DNA of 64,000 bases, from positions 535,655 to 599,654 of the forward strand of contig JAGIAT010000004.1 in the NCBI GenBank assembly GCA_017744715.1. The letters run 5' to 3'. Both the position numbers and the translations under genes were made by a program. Shown in pieces: positions 49,580 through 58,891 of this stretch; position 1 is the first letter of the stretch; each line of letters starts with the position of its first letter. The DNA is from Niabella sp. (GTDB lineage Bacteria > Bacteroidota > Bacteroidia > Chitinophagales > Chitinophagaceae). Under the pieces are notes generated by a model that was not told where the DNA came from, did no database searches, and worked only from the letters and a program-made list of their open reading frames with translations.

Positions 49580-50962
49580 TTACAGGTGCCCGTCTTCTTC
49601 CTCTTTAAAAATGTCGATGATGCCATTTTTAAACTTGTCCCAGAAATTCTTCAGCGGCTGTCTTTTTTCTACCGACGCGGCCGTATTTTCTTCTGCCACC
49701 AGTACTTCCTCCTCTACGGCTACCGGAACATTGGATTTGATCAGATCCTGGGGAACGGGAATATTGATGAAACTTTTCTCAAACACTTTGCGGTTGTTTT
49801 CAAAATCGTCATACCCTTTCAGGATCAGTCCCAAACAGGTAGAGTATGTTGGCTTGGCCAGCTCCTCTATATGACCCGCTGCCAGGTGTTCATTCGGCAA
49901 GCCGATCCGGGCCGGCAGGCCGGTTACATATTCGGTAAGCTGGATCAGGTGCCGCAACTGTGAGCCACCGCCGGTAAGCACGATGCCTCCGTTCAGGTGC
50001 CGGTTATCCATACCGATCTGTTTCAGGTGGTAGGTTACAAAATCCAGGATCTCGCTCATACGGGCCTGAATGATATTGGCCAGGTTCTTTACGCTGATCT
50101 CTTTTGCCGGCATACCACGTAAACCGGGTATGGTAATATAGGCATTGGCCTTTGCTTCATTGGCCAGCGCGCTTCCGAATTGTGTTTTCATTTGTTCTGC
50201 CTGGCTTTTCAATACGCCCAAACCGGTTTTGATATCATTGGTGATATTTTCTCCGGCAAAAGGAATAACTGCCGTATGCCGCAATACACCATCTGCAAAT
50301 ACGGCCAGGTCGGTAGTACCGCCCCCGATATCCACAATGGCCACTCCGGCTTCCAGGTCTTCCTGTCCCATTACTGCTGCCGCGGAAGCCAATGGCTGCA
50401 ATACCAGGTCCTTGGTATACAACCCTGCTTTTTCCACACTGCGGTTAATATTACGGATGGCATTTTTATCACCGGTGATGATATGAAAATTGGCTCCCAG
50501 CTTTACACCACTGTATCCAATGGGGCGTACGATATTGGGCATGTTGTCAATCGTATATTCCTGTGGAATTACATCAATGATCTGATCGCCCGCGGGAATA
50601 TAGGTTTTGTACTGCTTGCTGATCAGCAGATCCACTTCTGCCTGGGTAATCTCTTCTTCTTCGCTTTCCCGCACAATATCACCGCGTGTCTGAAGGCTTT
50701 TTATATGATGCCCGGCAATACCCACATACACTTCGCCAATGTTCAGGTTCGGATTTAACGATAAACAATTTTCAAGCGCCAGTTTAATGGCCTTGATCGT
50801 TTCGTCGATATTCAATACCTGGCCATGCTTTACTCCATTGGAGTTTGCCTTGCCAAATCCAAGAATCTCCAGTTTTCCGAACTCGTTTTTACGTCCGGCA
50901 ATAACAGCAATCTTGGTGGTTCCAATGTCCAGTCCTACGATAATGGGTTGTTCAGGATTCAT
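49580..50962 (-). CDS. ftsA: Cell division protein FtsA
   Basis: A 460-residue actin-like protein that tethers FtsZ to the membrane. IVGLDIGTTKIAVIAGR at residues 8-24 is the phosphate-1 motif, AIVDIGGGTTDLAVF the phosphate-2 motif, and GGIVLTGGGSQL the adenosine motif. The C-terminal NFWDKFKNGIIDIFKEE is an amphipathic helix of the membrane-targeting type. It sits between ftsQ (11-base gap) and ftsZ, in conserved order. Confidence 0.96.
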   Translation of the reverse strand: MNPEQPIIVGLDIGTTKIAVIAGRKNEFGKLEILGFGKANSNGVKHGQVLNIDETIKAIKLALENCLSLNPNLNIGEVYVGIAGHHIKSLQTRGDIVRESEEEEITQAEVDLLISKQYKTYIPAGDQIIDVIPQEYTIDNMPNIVRPIGYSGVKLGANFHIITGDKNAIRNINRSVEKAGLYTKDLVLQPLASAAAVMGQEDLEAGVAIVDIGGGTTDLAVFADGVLRHTAVIPFAGENITNDIKTGLGVLKSQAEQMKTQFGSALANEAKANAYITIPGLRGMPAKEISVKNLANIIQARMSEILDFVTYHLKQIGMDNRHLNGGIVLTGGGSQLRHLIQLTEYVTGLPARIGLPNEHLAAGHIEELAKPTYSTCLGLILKGYDDFENNRKVFEKSFINIPVPQDLIKSNVPVAVEEEVLVAEENTAASVEKRQPLKNFWDKFKNGIIDIFKEEEDGHL

Positions 50963-50973
50963 ATATTTCGTTT

Positions 50974-52335
50974 TTAGTTGTTCTTTTTAATGGGTGTTTT
51001 CTTAGTAGCCGTTTTCTTTTCTGTGGTTGCTTTCTTTGAAACAGCGGGCTTTTTTGCATCCCTGGAAACTGTTTTTTTACTATCCGCGGGTTTTGCCGGC
51101 GGCTTTTTAGCCGGTTCTTTTTTTACCGGTTGTTTTGCCCCGGGCTTTGCCATAGGTTTGGAAACTGCCGGATTTTTATGTGCACTGCTTGTTGTTACAG
51201 GCCGGGCAACCGGTTTTCTTTCCTCGGTGGTCCTTTTTGTTTCCGGTTTTACGGTCGTATGTTTAACCGGTTCTTTTTTGGCCGGCGCCACCGTTTTTGC
51301 AGCAAGCGTCGCTGCAGCTGCCGGCTCCGGTTTTTCACCCGCCGGAAGCAGGTCCAGCGTATCCATATCTACTTCACCTGCCAGTCTTTCGTAAGGCAGC
51401 TTTGTGCCGGCGGCGGTATCGGGTTCTGCCAGTGCTACGCCCGGCACTACCTGTGCCACTTCAATGAGGTCGTTGGCCTTACGTGACTGCTGCAGCAATT
51501 CTTCAATATTTTTCCGCAATTGCAGCGAATCCAGCTTTGAATAATCGCCTTTGATCCCCACTACCTGGCCATTGTATTGTACATCGATCCGCTTGTATTT
51601 GTCAAAACCGGTGCGTTTTAATACCTGATCATAAAACAGGTACAGCCGGTGGAATTTGGAAGCGATATCGCTGCCGTCTCCGAGGTCAACCCGGTGATTT
51701 CCCACAACCGGTACCATCTCCATATTCCAGCAATCCGCCCCGCATTTCCTGATATCAATTTGCGAAACCTGGGAAACCCAGAATGAATCGCTGCTGATAA
51801 ACGATGCCGCCGTGATCATATTTTCCAATAAAGCGCTGTCTGCGGCATGCATGATCCGGGCATTGGGGTAACCGGTAAACACGGGCACGTCCAGTGAAAT
51901 CCTGTCAGAAAGCGGGATCTGTTTTCCGGCTTCGTCAATATAAAAGGACTGACCGCCGTTGGTAAATACGCGGGCCAGCGGCTTCCGTTCTGTTACATTT
52001 ACCCGGAGGATATCTTTATTATCAAAATACAACTCGGCATTGTATACCCAGGAGCTCTGTTCCAGCAGGTCTTCTATGCGCGGCAGGTTAAACGCCATTT
52101 TACGTTGTCCCTTTACCTCCCCGCCCGATGCCTCTTTAAGCAGCTTTACAATCTGCGCTTCGGAGGTAAACAGGCTTCCACCGCCCTGCGCGCCGCGGAT
52201 ATGGATCTCGTACCCTTTGCAGCTGCTTCCGTCCTGTGCCCGCATGGCGGCTGCAATCAGTGTAAACATACCGGCCCCTACACCCAGCCACATGAGTGTC
52301 AGTAACATTCTTTTTATCGCTCTTTTCCTTCCCAC
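50974..52335 (-). CDS. ftsQ: Cell division protein FtsQ with long basic tail
   Basis: A 453-residue bitopic divisome protein. It has a short basic cytoplasmic start, one membrane segment (about residues 8-28), and a periplasmic POTRA plus beta domain to about residue 300 (NLPRIEDLLEQSSWVYNAEL, then RVNVTERKPLARVF). From about residue 334 to the end, 120 residues are rich in Lys, Pro, Ala and Thr, with an estimated 29 Lys, 4 Arg and 10 acidic residues by hand count. FtsQ usually ends soon after the beta domain, so this tail is unusual. By topology it should be periplasmic. Its gene is one base from murC and 11 from ftsA, in the normal dcw order, which makes the identity safe. Confidence 0.9.
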   Translation of the reverse strand: MGRKRAIKRMLLTLMWLGVGAGMFTLIAAAMRAQDGSSCKGYEIHIRGAQGGGSLFTSEAQIVKLLKEASGGEVKGQRKMAFNLPRIEDLLEQSSWVYNAELYFDNKDILRVNVTERKPLARVFTNGGQSFYIDEAGKQIPLSDRISLDVPVFTGYPNARIMHAADSALLENMITAASFISSDSFWVSQVSQIDIRKCGADCWNMEMVPVVGNHRVDLGDGSDIASKFHRLYLFYDQVLKRTGFDKYKRIDVQYNGQVVGIKGDYSKLDSLQLRKNIEELLQQSRKANDLIEVAQVVPGVALAEPDTAAGTKLPYERLAGEVDMDTLDLLPAGEKPEPAAAATLAAKTVAPAKKEPVKHTTVKPETKRTTEERKPVARPVTTSSAHKNPAVSKPMAKPGAKQPVKKEPAKKPPAKPADSKKTVSRDAKKPAVSKKATTEKKTATKKTPIKKNN

Positions 52336-52336
52336 T

Positions 52337-53719
52337 TTATTTTAATAAACGATCTTTTATTGGTCCTACTAATTTATCAATATCACCCGCGCCTGCGGTA
52401 ACAATCACTTCCCCGAATTCTTTTTCCCGGTGCTGTGCAACATCCGCTTCGATCCATGTCAACAATTCCTCCTTTGTCATCAATACAGGTGCCCCCCCGT
52501 CCATTAACTCAGCAATAGTATTGCTTTCAATTCCGGGTATTGGTTGTTCCCGCGCAGGATAAACCGGCAATAAAACTGCCTTGTTTACCATGCTCAAAAC
52601 AGCAGCAAAATCCTGGGCAAAATCCTTTGTACGGCTGTACAAATGCGGCTGGAAAATTAACGTACATTTCTTTTGAGGAAACAGGGTTTTTACACTATTT
52701 ATCAACGCCTTCAGCTCCTCCGGATGATGCGCATAATCATCAATAAATACCAGGTCTTTTTGTTTGATAATGTATTCAAAACGGCGCTTTACCCCTTTAA
52801 AGGAAGCAACCGCTGCTTTAATTTTTTCCGCATCAATATTCAAAGAGCTTGCTACAGCTACAGCGGCCACCATATTCTCAATATTGTGCATACCGCCCAT
52901 GTGCAGCTGGAGGCCTTCTATCCGCTGTGCAGGCAGCACGATATCAAATACATATCCACCGTCCTGTATCCTGATATCAGCCGCATAAATGTTAGCGCTG
53001 TCGTTCTGCAAACTATACTGCCACATGCGTTCGGCCTTCAACTCCCGGCCAATGCCCAGTTTCCGGATCAGTAACCCGCCCCTTTTCAACCGCTGTGCAA
53101 AATCGGCAAAAGCCTGCCTTACCTGCTCCTCGGTTCCATAGATATCCAGGTGATCCGGATCAACAGCGGTCACTACCGCTACATCGGGGCTGAGTTTTAA
53201 AAAACTACGATCATATTCATCTGCTTCAATCACACAAACGTCCTTCTCACTGCTCCAGAAATTGGTGTTATAATTAGCGGAGATTCCTCCCAGGAAGGCA
53301 TTGCATCCATAACCGCTATCGCGCAATAAGTGGGCGATCATGGTAGTGGTGGTGGTTTTGCCGTGTGTACCCGCTACACAGATATTAAAAGAACTTTCCG
53401 TAATCTGTTGCAATACTTCACTCCGCTTCATTACTGCGTAACCCTGTGCTCTGTAATCGTTCAACTCCTGGTGACCGGCCGGTATCGCCGGTGTGTATAC
53501 CACCCAGTCTGCATCTTTGGGCGCCAGTGCCGGATTATCTTCATAATGCACCGGCATCCCTTCTGCTACCAATGCCTTTGTTAACGCGGTTTCCGTTTTA
53601 TCATACCCGCTTACGGCGATCCCTCTTGAGTGAAAATAACGCGCCAGGGCACTCATCCCAATTCCCCCGATCCCTATAAAGTAGACCCGCTTTAACTCCC
53701 CTATTTTTTTTATCTGCAC
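52337..53719 (-). CDS. murC: UDP-N-acetylmuramate-alanine ligase
   Basis: A 460-residue Mur ligase that adds L-Ala to UDP-MurNAc. VYFIGIGGIGMSALARYF starts the UDP-binding domain, CVAGTHGKTTTTTMIAHLL is the ATP P-loop, and the central ligase domain holds VIEADEYDRSFL. The C-terminal domain contains DDYAHHPEELKALI. Length and motifs are standard. It is between murG and ftsQ, with a one-base gap to ftsQ. Confidence 0.96.
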   Translation of the reverse strand: MQIKKIGELKRVYFIGIGGIGMSALARYFHSRGIAVSGYDKTETALTKALVAEGMPVHYEDNPALAPKDADWVVYTPAIPAGHQELNDYRAQGYAVMKRSEVLQQITESSFNICVAGTHGKTTTTTMIAHLLRDSGYGCNAFLGGISANYNTNFWSSEKDVCVIEADEYDRSFLKLSPDVAVVTAVDPDHLDIYGTEEQVRQAFADFAQRLKRGGLLIRKLGIGRELKAERMWQYSLQNDSANIYAADIRIQDGGYVFDIVLPAQRIEGLQLHMGGMHNIENMVAAVAVASSLNIDAEKIKAAVASFKGVKRRFEYIIKQKDLVFIDDYAHHPEELKALINSVKTLFPQKKCTLIFQPHLYSRTKDFAQDFAAVLSMVNKAVLLPVYPAREQPIPGIESNTIAELMDGGAPVLMTKEELLTWIEADVAQHREKEFGEVIVTAGAGDIDKLVGPIKDRLLK

Positions 53720-53720
53720 G

Positions 53721-54809
53721 TTATATTGTTTTTAAAATTTCGTTGGCAACCCGCTGATCCGCGTCTGTAACAGACAACCCGGCCAGCGTTTCGCTCATGT
53801 AGCGGCGCGTTGCCGCATCCTTTGACAGTGTAACCACCTTTTCAACCACCTGCTCTTTTGCATCACTGTCTTTAACCATCCAGGCTGCGCCTTTATTTAC
53901 CAGCTGCAGGGCATTTACGGTTTGATGATCTTCTGTGGCAAAGGGATACGGTACAAAAATGACCGGCTTTTGCGCCACGCAGATCTCCGCCACCGTCATT
54001 GCTCCGGCCCTTGCCACAATAATATCCGCAGCGGCATAGGCATATTGCATTTCTGTAATAAAAGGGTTGGCCCATACTTCCCGGTGCTCCACCGCAATTT
54101 CCATGGCTTCCTTCGAAAGGGTCTTTCCCGTTTGCCAGATCAGCTGCAAACCGGCTTTGAGCAGGTCGTCGATATGCGTAATCACCGCCTCATTAATGGA
54201 ACGCGCGCCCAGGCTGCCCCCTACCACCAATACCGTTAGCTTGTCCGGAGAAAGCGAAAAATACTGCAGTGCCTGATCCCGGCCTGTATGCATGGCCGCA
54301 ATGGCCTGCCGTACCGGGTTGCCCGTTACCAGGATTTTTTCCGCCGGGAAAAACCGCTCCATCCCATCCGTTGCCGTAAATACTTTTGTAGCATTTTTGC
54401 CCAGCATGATATTGGCTTTTCCGGCAAAGGAGTTCGATTCATGTATGAATGTGGGGATGCCTTTCGACTGTGCATATCTCAGCACCGGGAATGTGGAATA
54501 TCCCCCTACGCCAATCACCGCATCCGGCCGGAACGATTGAAAGATCTTCCGTACCTGGAAAAAGCTTTTCACCAGTTTAAAAGGAAGTGCAATATTTTTT
54601 ATCAAAGAGCTCCGGTTAAAACCCGCAATATCCAATCCTTTAATTTCATAGCCGGCCTCCGGTACTTTTTCCATTTCCATCTTCCCCCGGGCTCCTACAA
54701 ACAGGATCTGTATTGAAGGATCCTGTTGCTGCAGCGCATGGGCAATGGCAATGGCAGGAAAGATATGTCCTCCCGTACCGCCACCTGCTATGATCATTTT
54801 TTTACTCAT
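53721..54809 (-). CDS. murG: UDP-GlcNAc:lipid I N-acetylglucosaminyltransferase MurG
   Basis: A 362-residue peripheral membrane transferase that completes lipid II. The GGGTGGHIFPAIAIAHAL loop at the N-terminus binds the acceptor, and the C-terminal GT-B half has VVGGSLGARSINEAV and IVARAGAMTVAEI. I start at the ATG of MSKKMIIAGGG, so its first bases overlap the ftsW stop as ATGAGTAA (8-base overlap). A start five codons further upstream is possible. Position in the cluster supports it. Confidence 0.95.
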   Translation of the reverse strand: MSKKMIIAGGGTGGHIFPAIAIAHALQQQDPSIQILFVGARGKMEMEKVPEAGYEIKGLDIAGFNRSSLIKNIALPFKLVKSFFQVRKIFQSFRPDAVIGVGGYSTFPVLRYAQSKGIPTFIHESNSFAGKANIMLGKNATKVFTATDGMERFFPAEKILVTGNPVRQAIAAMHTGRDQALQYFSLSPDKLTVLVVGGSLGARSINEAVITHIDDLLKAGLQLIWQTGKTLSKEAMEIAVEHREVWANPFITEMQYAYAAADIIVARAGAMTVAEICVAQKPVIFVPYPFATEDHQTVNALQLVNKGAAWMVKDSDAKEQVVEKVVTLSKDAATRRYMSETLAGLSVTDADQRVANEILKTI

Positions 54810-56139
54810 CTGTTTTTTCAGCAATAGCTACCTCTACTACTTCTGCCGGCTCTTCCGCCGCTTCTGTTATTACCTGCGGCTGTTCCATGCTCTCCACGTT
54901 CCGGGAAACGCTCAGGATAATTCCGATAGCCAGGCAGGTAAAGAGAAAGCTGGATCCGCCCATACTTACCAGCGGCAGCGTAACACCGGTTACCGGGAAA
55001 AGATTTACGGTTACCGCCATATTGGCCACTGCCTGGATGGCCAGGGTAAAGCTCAGACCCAATGCCAGAAATGCTCCAAATGCGAACGGACATCTTTTAA
55101 AGATCCGGATACAGCGGTAGAGGAATACGATATATATAAAAAGAATAAATGCACCGCCTATCAATCCATATTCTTCAATGATAATGGCGAAAATAAAATC
55201 ATTATACGCCTGCGGAAGGTAATCCCTCGTAGTGCTGTTGCCCGGCCCCACTCCTACAAAACCACCTTTTGCAATGGCGATCTTTGCCTGGTTTACCTGG
55301 TACATTTCATCATTATCGGCTTCTTTACCACCATAGATAAAGTTTTCCACCCGCCCGATCCAGGTATCTACCCGGGTGGTTAGTCCGCCTGTTGCCTTTT
55401 TTACCGCTATTGTGGTTTCGGTGGTATCAATATCTTTTCCGCTTTTATGCCGTACCATGGCCGCCATAACCAGCATAATGAGGGGGATCAATGCCACACC
55501 CGCTACCAGCAGAAGGTGTTTTACGCTTACGCGGCCGATGAACAGCAGCATCATACAACTGGCTCCCAGCAACAACGCCGTAGACAAGTTAGCCGGTGCA
55601 ATGAGCAAACAGGTAATGCCAATGGGAAGGATCACGGGCAAAAAGCCCTTCTTAAAATTCTTGATCACCTGTTGCTTCCGGCTCAGCAGGCGTGCCAGGT
55701 ACATAAACAGCGCCAGCTTCGCCAGGTCTGAGGTTTGCATGGTCATATTGATAAGCGGCACCCGGATCCACCGGCTTCCCTCATTCATTTTTACGCCAAA
55801 GAACAGCGTATACGCCAGTAACGGAATACTGAGTATAAACAGGATGCGGGCTACTTTAGAATAGATTGTGTAGTTAACGCGGTGGGCAAAATACACTACG
55901 GCAAAGCCCAGCAGGATAAAGATCACCTGCTTGAACAGATATACTTCCGTATTCCCTTTATATTTTTTATAGGCCAAAGAGCCGGTTGCGCTGTACACGG
56001 TGAGCAGGGATACCAGCGTCAGCAACACCACCAGTGCCCAAATCACTTTATCGCCCCGGGCATGCTGATCCAGCCCGCCTTTCCAGCGACTGGTTTTTAT
56101 ACGCTCTTCCCCTGTTTCTATTTCTGCTGTTGCTGCCAT
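54802..56139 (-). CDS. ftsW: FtsW, SEDS-family peptidoglycan polymerase
   Basis: A 445-residue integral membrane protein with about 10 segments that polymerises septal peptidoglycan from lipid II together with FtsI. SEDS features are YFAHRVNYTIYS, NEGSRWIRVPLINM, and GPGNSTTRDYLPQAYNDFIFA, given here in parts (the GNSxxRDYLPQAxNDFIFA stretch). The soluble N-terminal 30 residues and an acidic C-terminal tail (AAEEPAEVVEVAIAEK) extend beyond the core. It overlaps murG by 8 bases and follows murD after 15. Confidence 0.95.
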   Translation of the reverse strand: MAATAEIETGEERIKTSRWKGGLDQHARGDKVIWALVVLLTLVSLLTVYSATGSLAYKKYKGNTEVYLFKQVIFILLGFAVVYFAHRVNYTIYSKVARILFILSIPLLAYTLFFGVKMNEGSRWIRVPLINMTMQTSDLAKLALFMYLARLLSRKQQVIKNFKKGFLPVILPIGITCLLIAPANLSTALLLGASCMMLLFIGRVSVKHLLLVAGVALIPLIMLVMAAMVRHKSGKDIDTTETTIAVKKATGGLTTRVDTWIGRVENFIYGGKEADNDEMYQVNQAKIAIAKGGFVGVGPGNSTTRDYLPQAYNDFIFAIIIEEYGLIGGAFILFIYIVFLYRCIRIFKRCPFAFGAFLALGLSFTLAIQAVANMAVTVNLFPVTGVTLPLVSMGGSSFLFTCLAIGIILSVSRNVESMEQPQVITEAAEEPAEVVEVAIAEKTDE

Positions 56140-56154
56140 TTTAAGGATATACTT

Positions 56155-57492
56155 TTACAATTCAATTACGGCACGTTTAAACTGTGTGCCACGGTCTTCA
56201 TAATTTTTAAACAGGTCAAAGCTGGCGCAGGCCGGGCTCAGCAATACCACATCTCCTTTTTCTGCATGCGCAAACGCGGCTCCCACGGCCTCTGCTGCAC
56301 TGGTGGTATCCACAATCACAGACACGCTGTCTTTAAACGCTTCATGGATTTTAGTATTGTCGAGGCCCAAACAAATAATGGCCTTTACCTTTTCCTTAAC
56401 CATATCTTCCATCAGCGAATAATCATTGCCCTTATCTACGCCGCCAAGGATCAGCACCGTGGGCTTTTCCATACTTTCCAGCGCGTACCAGGTAGAGTTT
56501 ACATTGGTGGCCTTGCTGTCGTTAATAAACTCAACGCCTCTGATGGTAGCTACCTGCTCCATACGGTGCTCCAGGTTCTGAAACGTTTGAACCGCTTCAC
56601 GGATCTTTTCCTTGCGGATGTCCATCGTTGCCGCTGTAACGGACGCTGCCATAGTGTTATACTGGTTGTGTTTACCTTTTAGTGTAAAGTCATAAATACT
56701 CATGTTCATAAAATCCTCGCCCGTTCTTACATACATATCGCCATCCTTGATAAAAGCCGCGTTATTTTCTCTTTCCATGCTAATCGGTAGTTGAATTGAT
56801 TGAATATTGAATTTGTCTATTGATTCCTTGGTTACAGGGTCGTCTGCATTGTATATAAAATAATCTGAGGGCAATTGGTTTTTTACAATGCGGAATTTGC
56901 TCTTTATATAATTTTCAAATTTGTATTCGTAGCGGTCCAGATGATCCTCTGTAATATTCGTCATTACGGCGATGTAGGGACGGAAGCTTTCAATATCATC
57001 CAGCTGAAAGCTGCTCACCTCCACTACGTATACCGGCTTGGGATCCGTGGCCACCTGCTTTGCAAAAGAAGTTCCGATATTGCCCACCAGCGCCGCATCC
57101 AAACCGCCCACCACACAAATATGGTGGATCAGCGATGTGGTAGTGGTTTTGCCGTTGCTGCCTGTGATGGCAATGATCCGGCTGTTACCCGCAAAACGGT
57201 AGGCCAGCTCAATTTCGCTGATCACCGGTATTTGCTGCGCCCGTATCTTCTTTACCAGTTCATTCTTTTCGGAGATTCCGGGGCTTTTTACAATTTCATC
57301 CGCTTCCAGGATCTTTGCTTCTGTATGTCCCTGCTCCTCCCATTCAATACCCGCCTGCTGAAGTTCGCTGCGATAGATTTCCTTCAAAGAACCGCCGTCC
57401 GACAAGAAAACGGAATACCCCTGCTGTTTTGCCAGCAATGCCGCTCCCACGCCACTTTCACCGCCTCCGAGTATCACCAGTCGTTTTTCCAT
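56155..57492 (-). CDS. murD: UDP-N-acetylmuramoyl-L-alanine-D-glutamate ligase
   Basis: A 445-residue Mur ligase that adds D-Glu. VILGGGESGVGAALLAKQ begins the UDP-binding domain, the P-loop is IAITGSNGKTTTTSLIHH, and VEVSSFQLDDIESFRP and FINDSKATNVNSTW are characteristic of MurD. It follows mraY after three bases, so the two are coupled. Motifs are intact. Confidence 0.96.
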   Translation of the reverse strand: MEKRLVILGGGESGVGAALLAKQQGYSVFLSDGGSLKEIYRSELQQAGIEWEEQGHTEAKILEADEIVKSPGISEKNELVKKIRAQQIPVISEIELAYRFAGNSRIIAITGSNGKTTTTSLIHHICVVGGLDAALVGNIGTSFAKQVATDPKPVYVVEVSSFQLDDIESFRPYIAVMTNITEDHLDRYEYKFENYIKSKFRIVKNQLPSDYFIYNADDPVTKESIDKFNIQSIQLPISMERENNAAFIKDGDMYVRTGEDFMNMSIYDFTLKGKHNQYNTMAASVTAATMDIRKEKIREAVQTFQNLEHRMEQVATIRGVEFINDSKATNVNSTWYALESMEKPTVLILGGVDKGNDYSLMEDMVKEKVKAIICLGLDNTKIHEAFKDSVSVIVDTTSAAEAVGAAFAHAEKGDVVLLSPACASFDLFKNYEDRGTQFKRAVIEL

Positions 57493-57495
57493 TCC

Positions 57496-58773
57496 TTATC
57501 TCAGCTTTAAGGTTACAATACATATCACCACCAGCAGGATCTGCAGGATCCAGAACCGTGTTACAATCTTCGATTCATGATATCCTCTTTTCTGAAAATG
57601 ATGGTGCAACGGACTCATTAAAAAGATCCGCCGTCCTTCCCCGTATTTCCTCTTGGTATATTTAAAATAGGTCACCTGCAAGGTCACACTCAGGAGTTCT
57701 ACAAAAAACACACCGCAGAAAATAGGAATCAGCAGCTCTTTGTGCACAATAATTGCGATGGAGGCGATAATTCCCCCAAGGGTTAAACTTCCCGTATCCC
57801 CCATAAATACCTGGGCGGGATATGAATTATACCACAGAAATCCCACACAGGCCCCGATCATTGCCGCCAGAAAAATGGACAACTCGCCCAGGTTGGGGAT
57901 GTACATGATATTGAGGTAATCGGCAAAATTGAAGTTGCCGCTGGCATAGGCAAAGATCCCCAGCATCACCCCGATAAGGGCGGAAGTGCCCGTGGCCAGC
58001 CCGTCGAGTCCATCGGTGATATTGGCCCCGTTCGACACAGCAGTAATAATAAATACCACGATCAGGATGTACAATACCCATGCATACTGCTTCAGTGCTT
58101 TGGGCAGAAAAATAGAATAATCCAGCTCGTGGTTCTTTACAAACGGAATGGTCGTGATCGGCGCTTTGGTGGCAACAAAATGCTTGGTGCGGTTATTTAC
58201 GGTTTTCGTAATCACCTCCGTTTCTGCAGCATTGGGCGTACCGATGTATTCGCGCCAGATCTTTACATTACTGTTAAAGTACAGTACCGAGCCTACCGTA
58301 ATACCCAACACCACCTGTCCGAAGATTTTAAACCAACCCGCCAGTCCATCTTTATCCTGTTTTTTATAGGCCTCTCCTTTTTCCCGGGCGATGCGTTTTG
58401 CGCGCAGTTTCAGGTAATCATCCAGGAAGCCGATGGCGCCGAGCCAAACAGTAGCAAACAGCATCAGCAGGATATATACGGTATTCAACCGTGCAAAAAG
58501 CAAGGTGGGCACCAGGATCCCCAGGATAATGATGATACCGCCCATGGTGGGTGTTCCCTTTTTTGCCTGCTCGCCCGCTAAACCCAGATCCCTTACAGCT
58601 TCACCAACCAGCCTGGCACGCAGGATATTGATGAGCCGCTTACCAAATATTAAAGTGATCGTAAGCGCCAGCAATACGGCCATCATCACCCGGAACGTAA
58701 TAAATTCCATAAGGTTCCGACCGGGAAAATTAATACCGTTCTGCTTAAACCACTCAAATAGATGATATAACAT
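57496..58773 (-). CDS. mraY: Phospho-MurNAc-pentapeptide transferase
   Basis: A 425-residue membrane enzyme that transfers phospho-MurNAc-pentapeptide to undecaprenyl phosphate (lipid I). It has about ten hydrophobic segments and the motifs GTPTMGGIIII, GFLDDYLKLRAKRIA, NGANITDGLDGLATG and SPLHHHFQKRGYHE. It is longer than the usual 330-360 residues because of an extra loop of about 60 residues (near residues 175-235, TKTVNNRTKHFVATKAPI), seen in Bacteroidota homologues. The gap upstream to murE is 118 bases and has repeat words. Confidence 0.95.
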   Translation of the reverse strand: MLYHLFEWFKQNGINFPGRNLMEFITFRVMMAVLLALTITLIFGKRLINILRARLVGEAVRDLGLAGEQAKKGTPTMGGIIIILGILVPTLLFARLNTVYILLMLFATVWLGAIGFLDDYLKLRAKRIAREKGEAYKKQDKDGLAGWFKIFGQVVLGITVGSVLYFNSNVKIWREYIGTPNAAETEVITKTVNNRTKHFVATKAPITTIPFVKNHELDYSIFLPKALKQYAWVLYILIVVFIITAVSNGANITDGLDGLATGTSALIGVMLGIFAYASGNFNFADYLNIMYIPNLGELSIFLAAMIGACVGFLWYNSYPAQVFMGDTGSLTLGGIIASIAIIVHKELLIPIFCGVFFVELLSVTLQVTYFKYTKRKYGEGRRIFLMSPLHHHFQKRGYHESKIVTRFWILQILLVVICIVTLKLR

Positions 58774-58891
58774 AATTAATGTGCTAATTCGCTGATGTGA
58801 TAATGTGCCAATATTCAGTTTACGGGTTGAAATGTTGACAAGGATTTACCCCTGTTAACCTATAAACTTTTCAACCTGTCAACGCCAAACT
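58774..58891. repeat. Word-repeat gap between murE and mraY
   Basis: The gap holds gtgctaattcgctgatgtga and taacctataaacttttcaac words. The neighbours are otherwise packed within 15 bases, so this insertion stands out. Confidence 0.55.
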
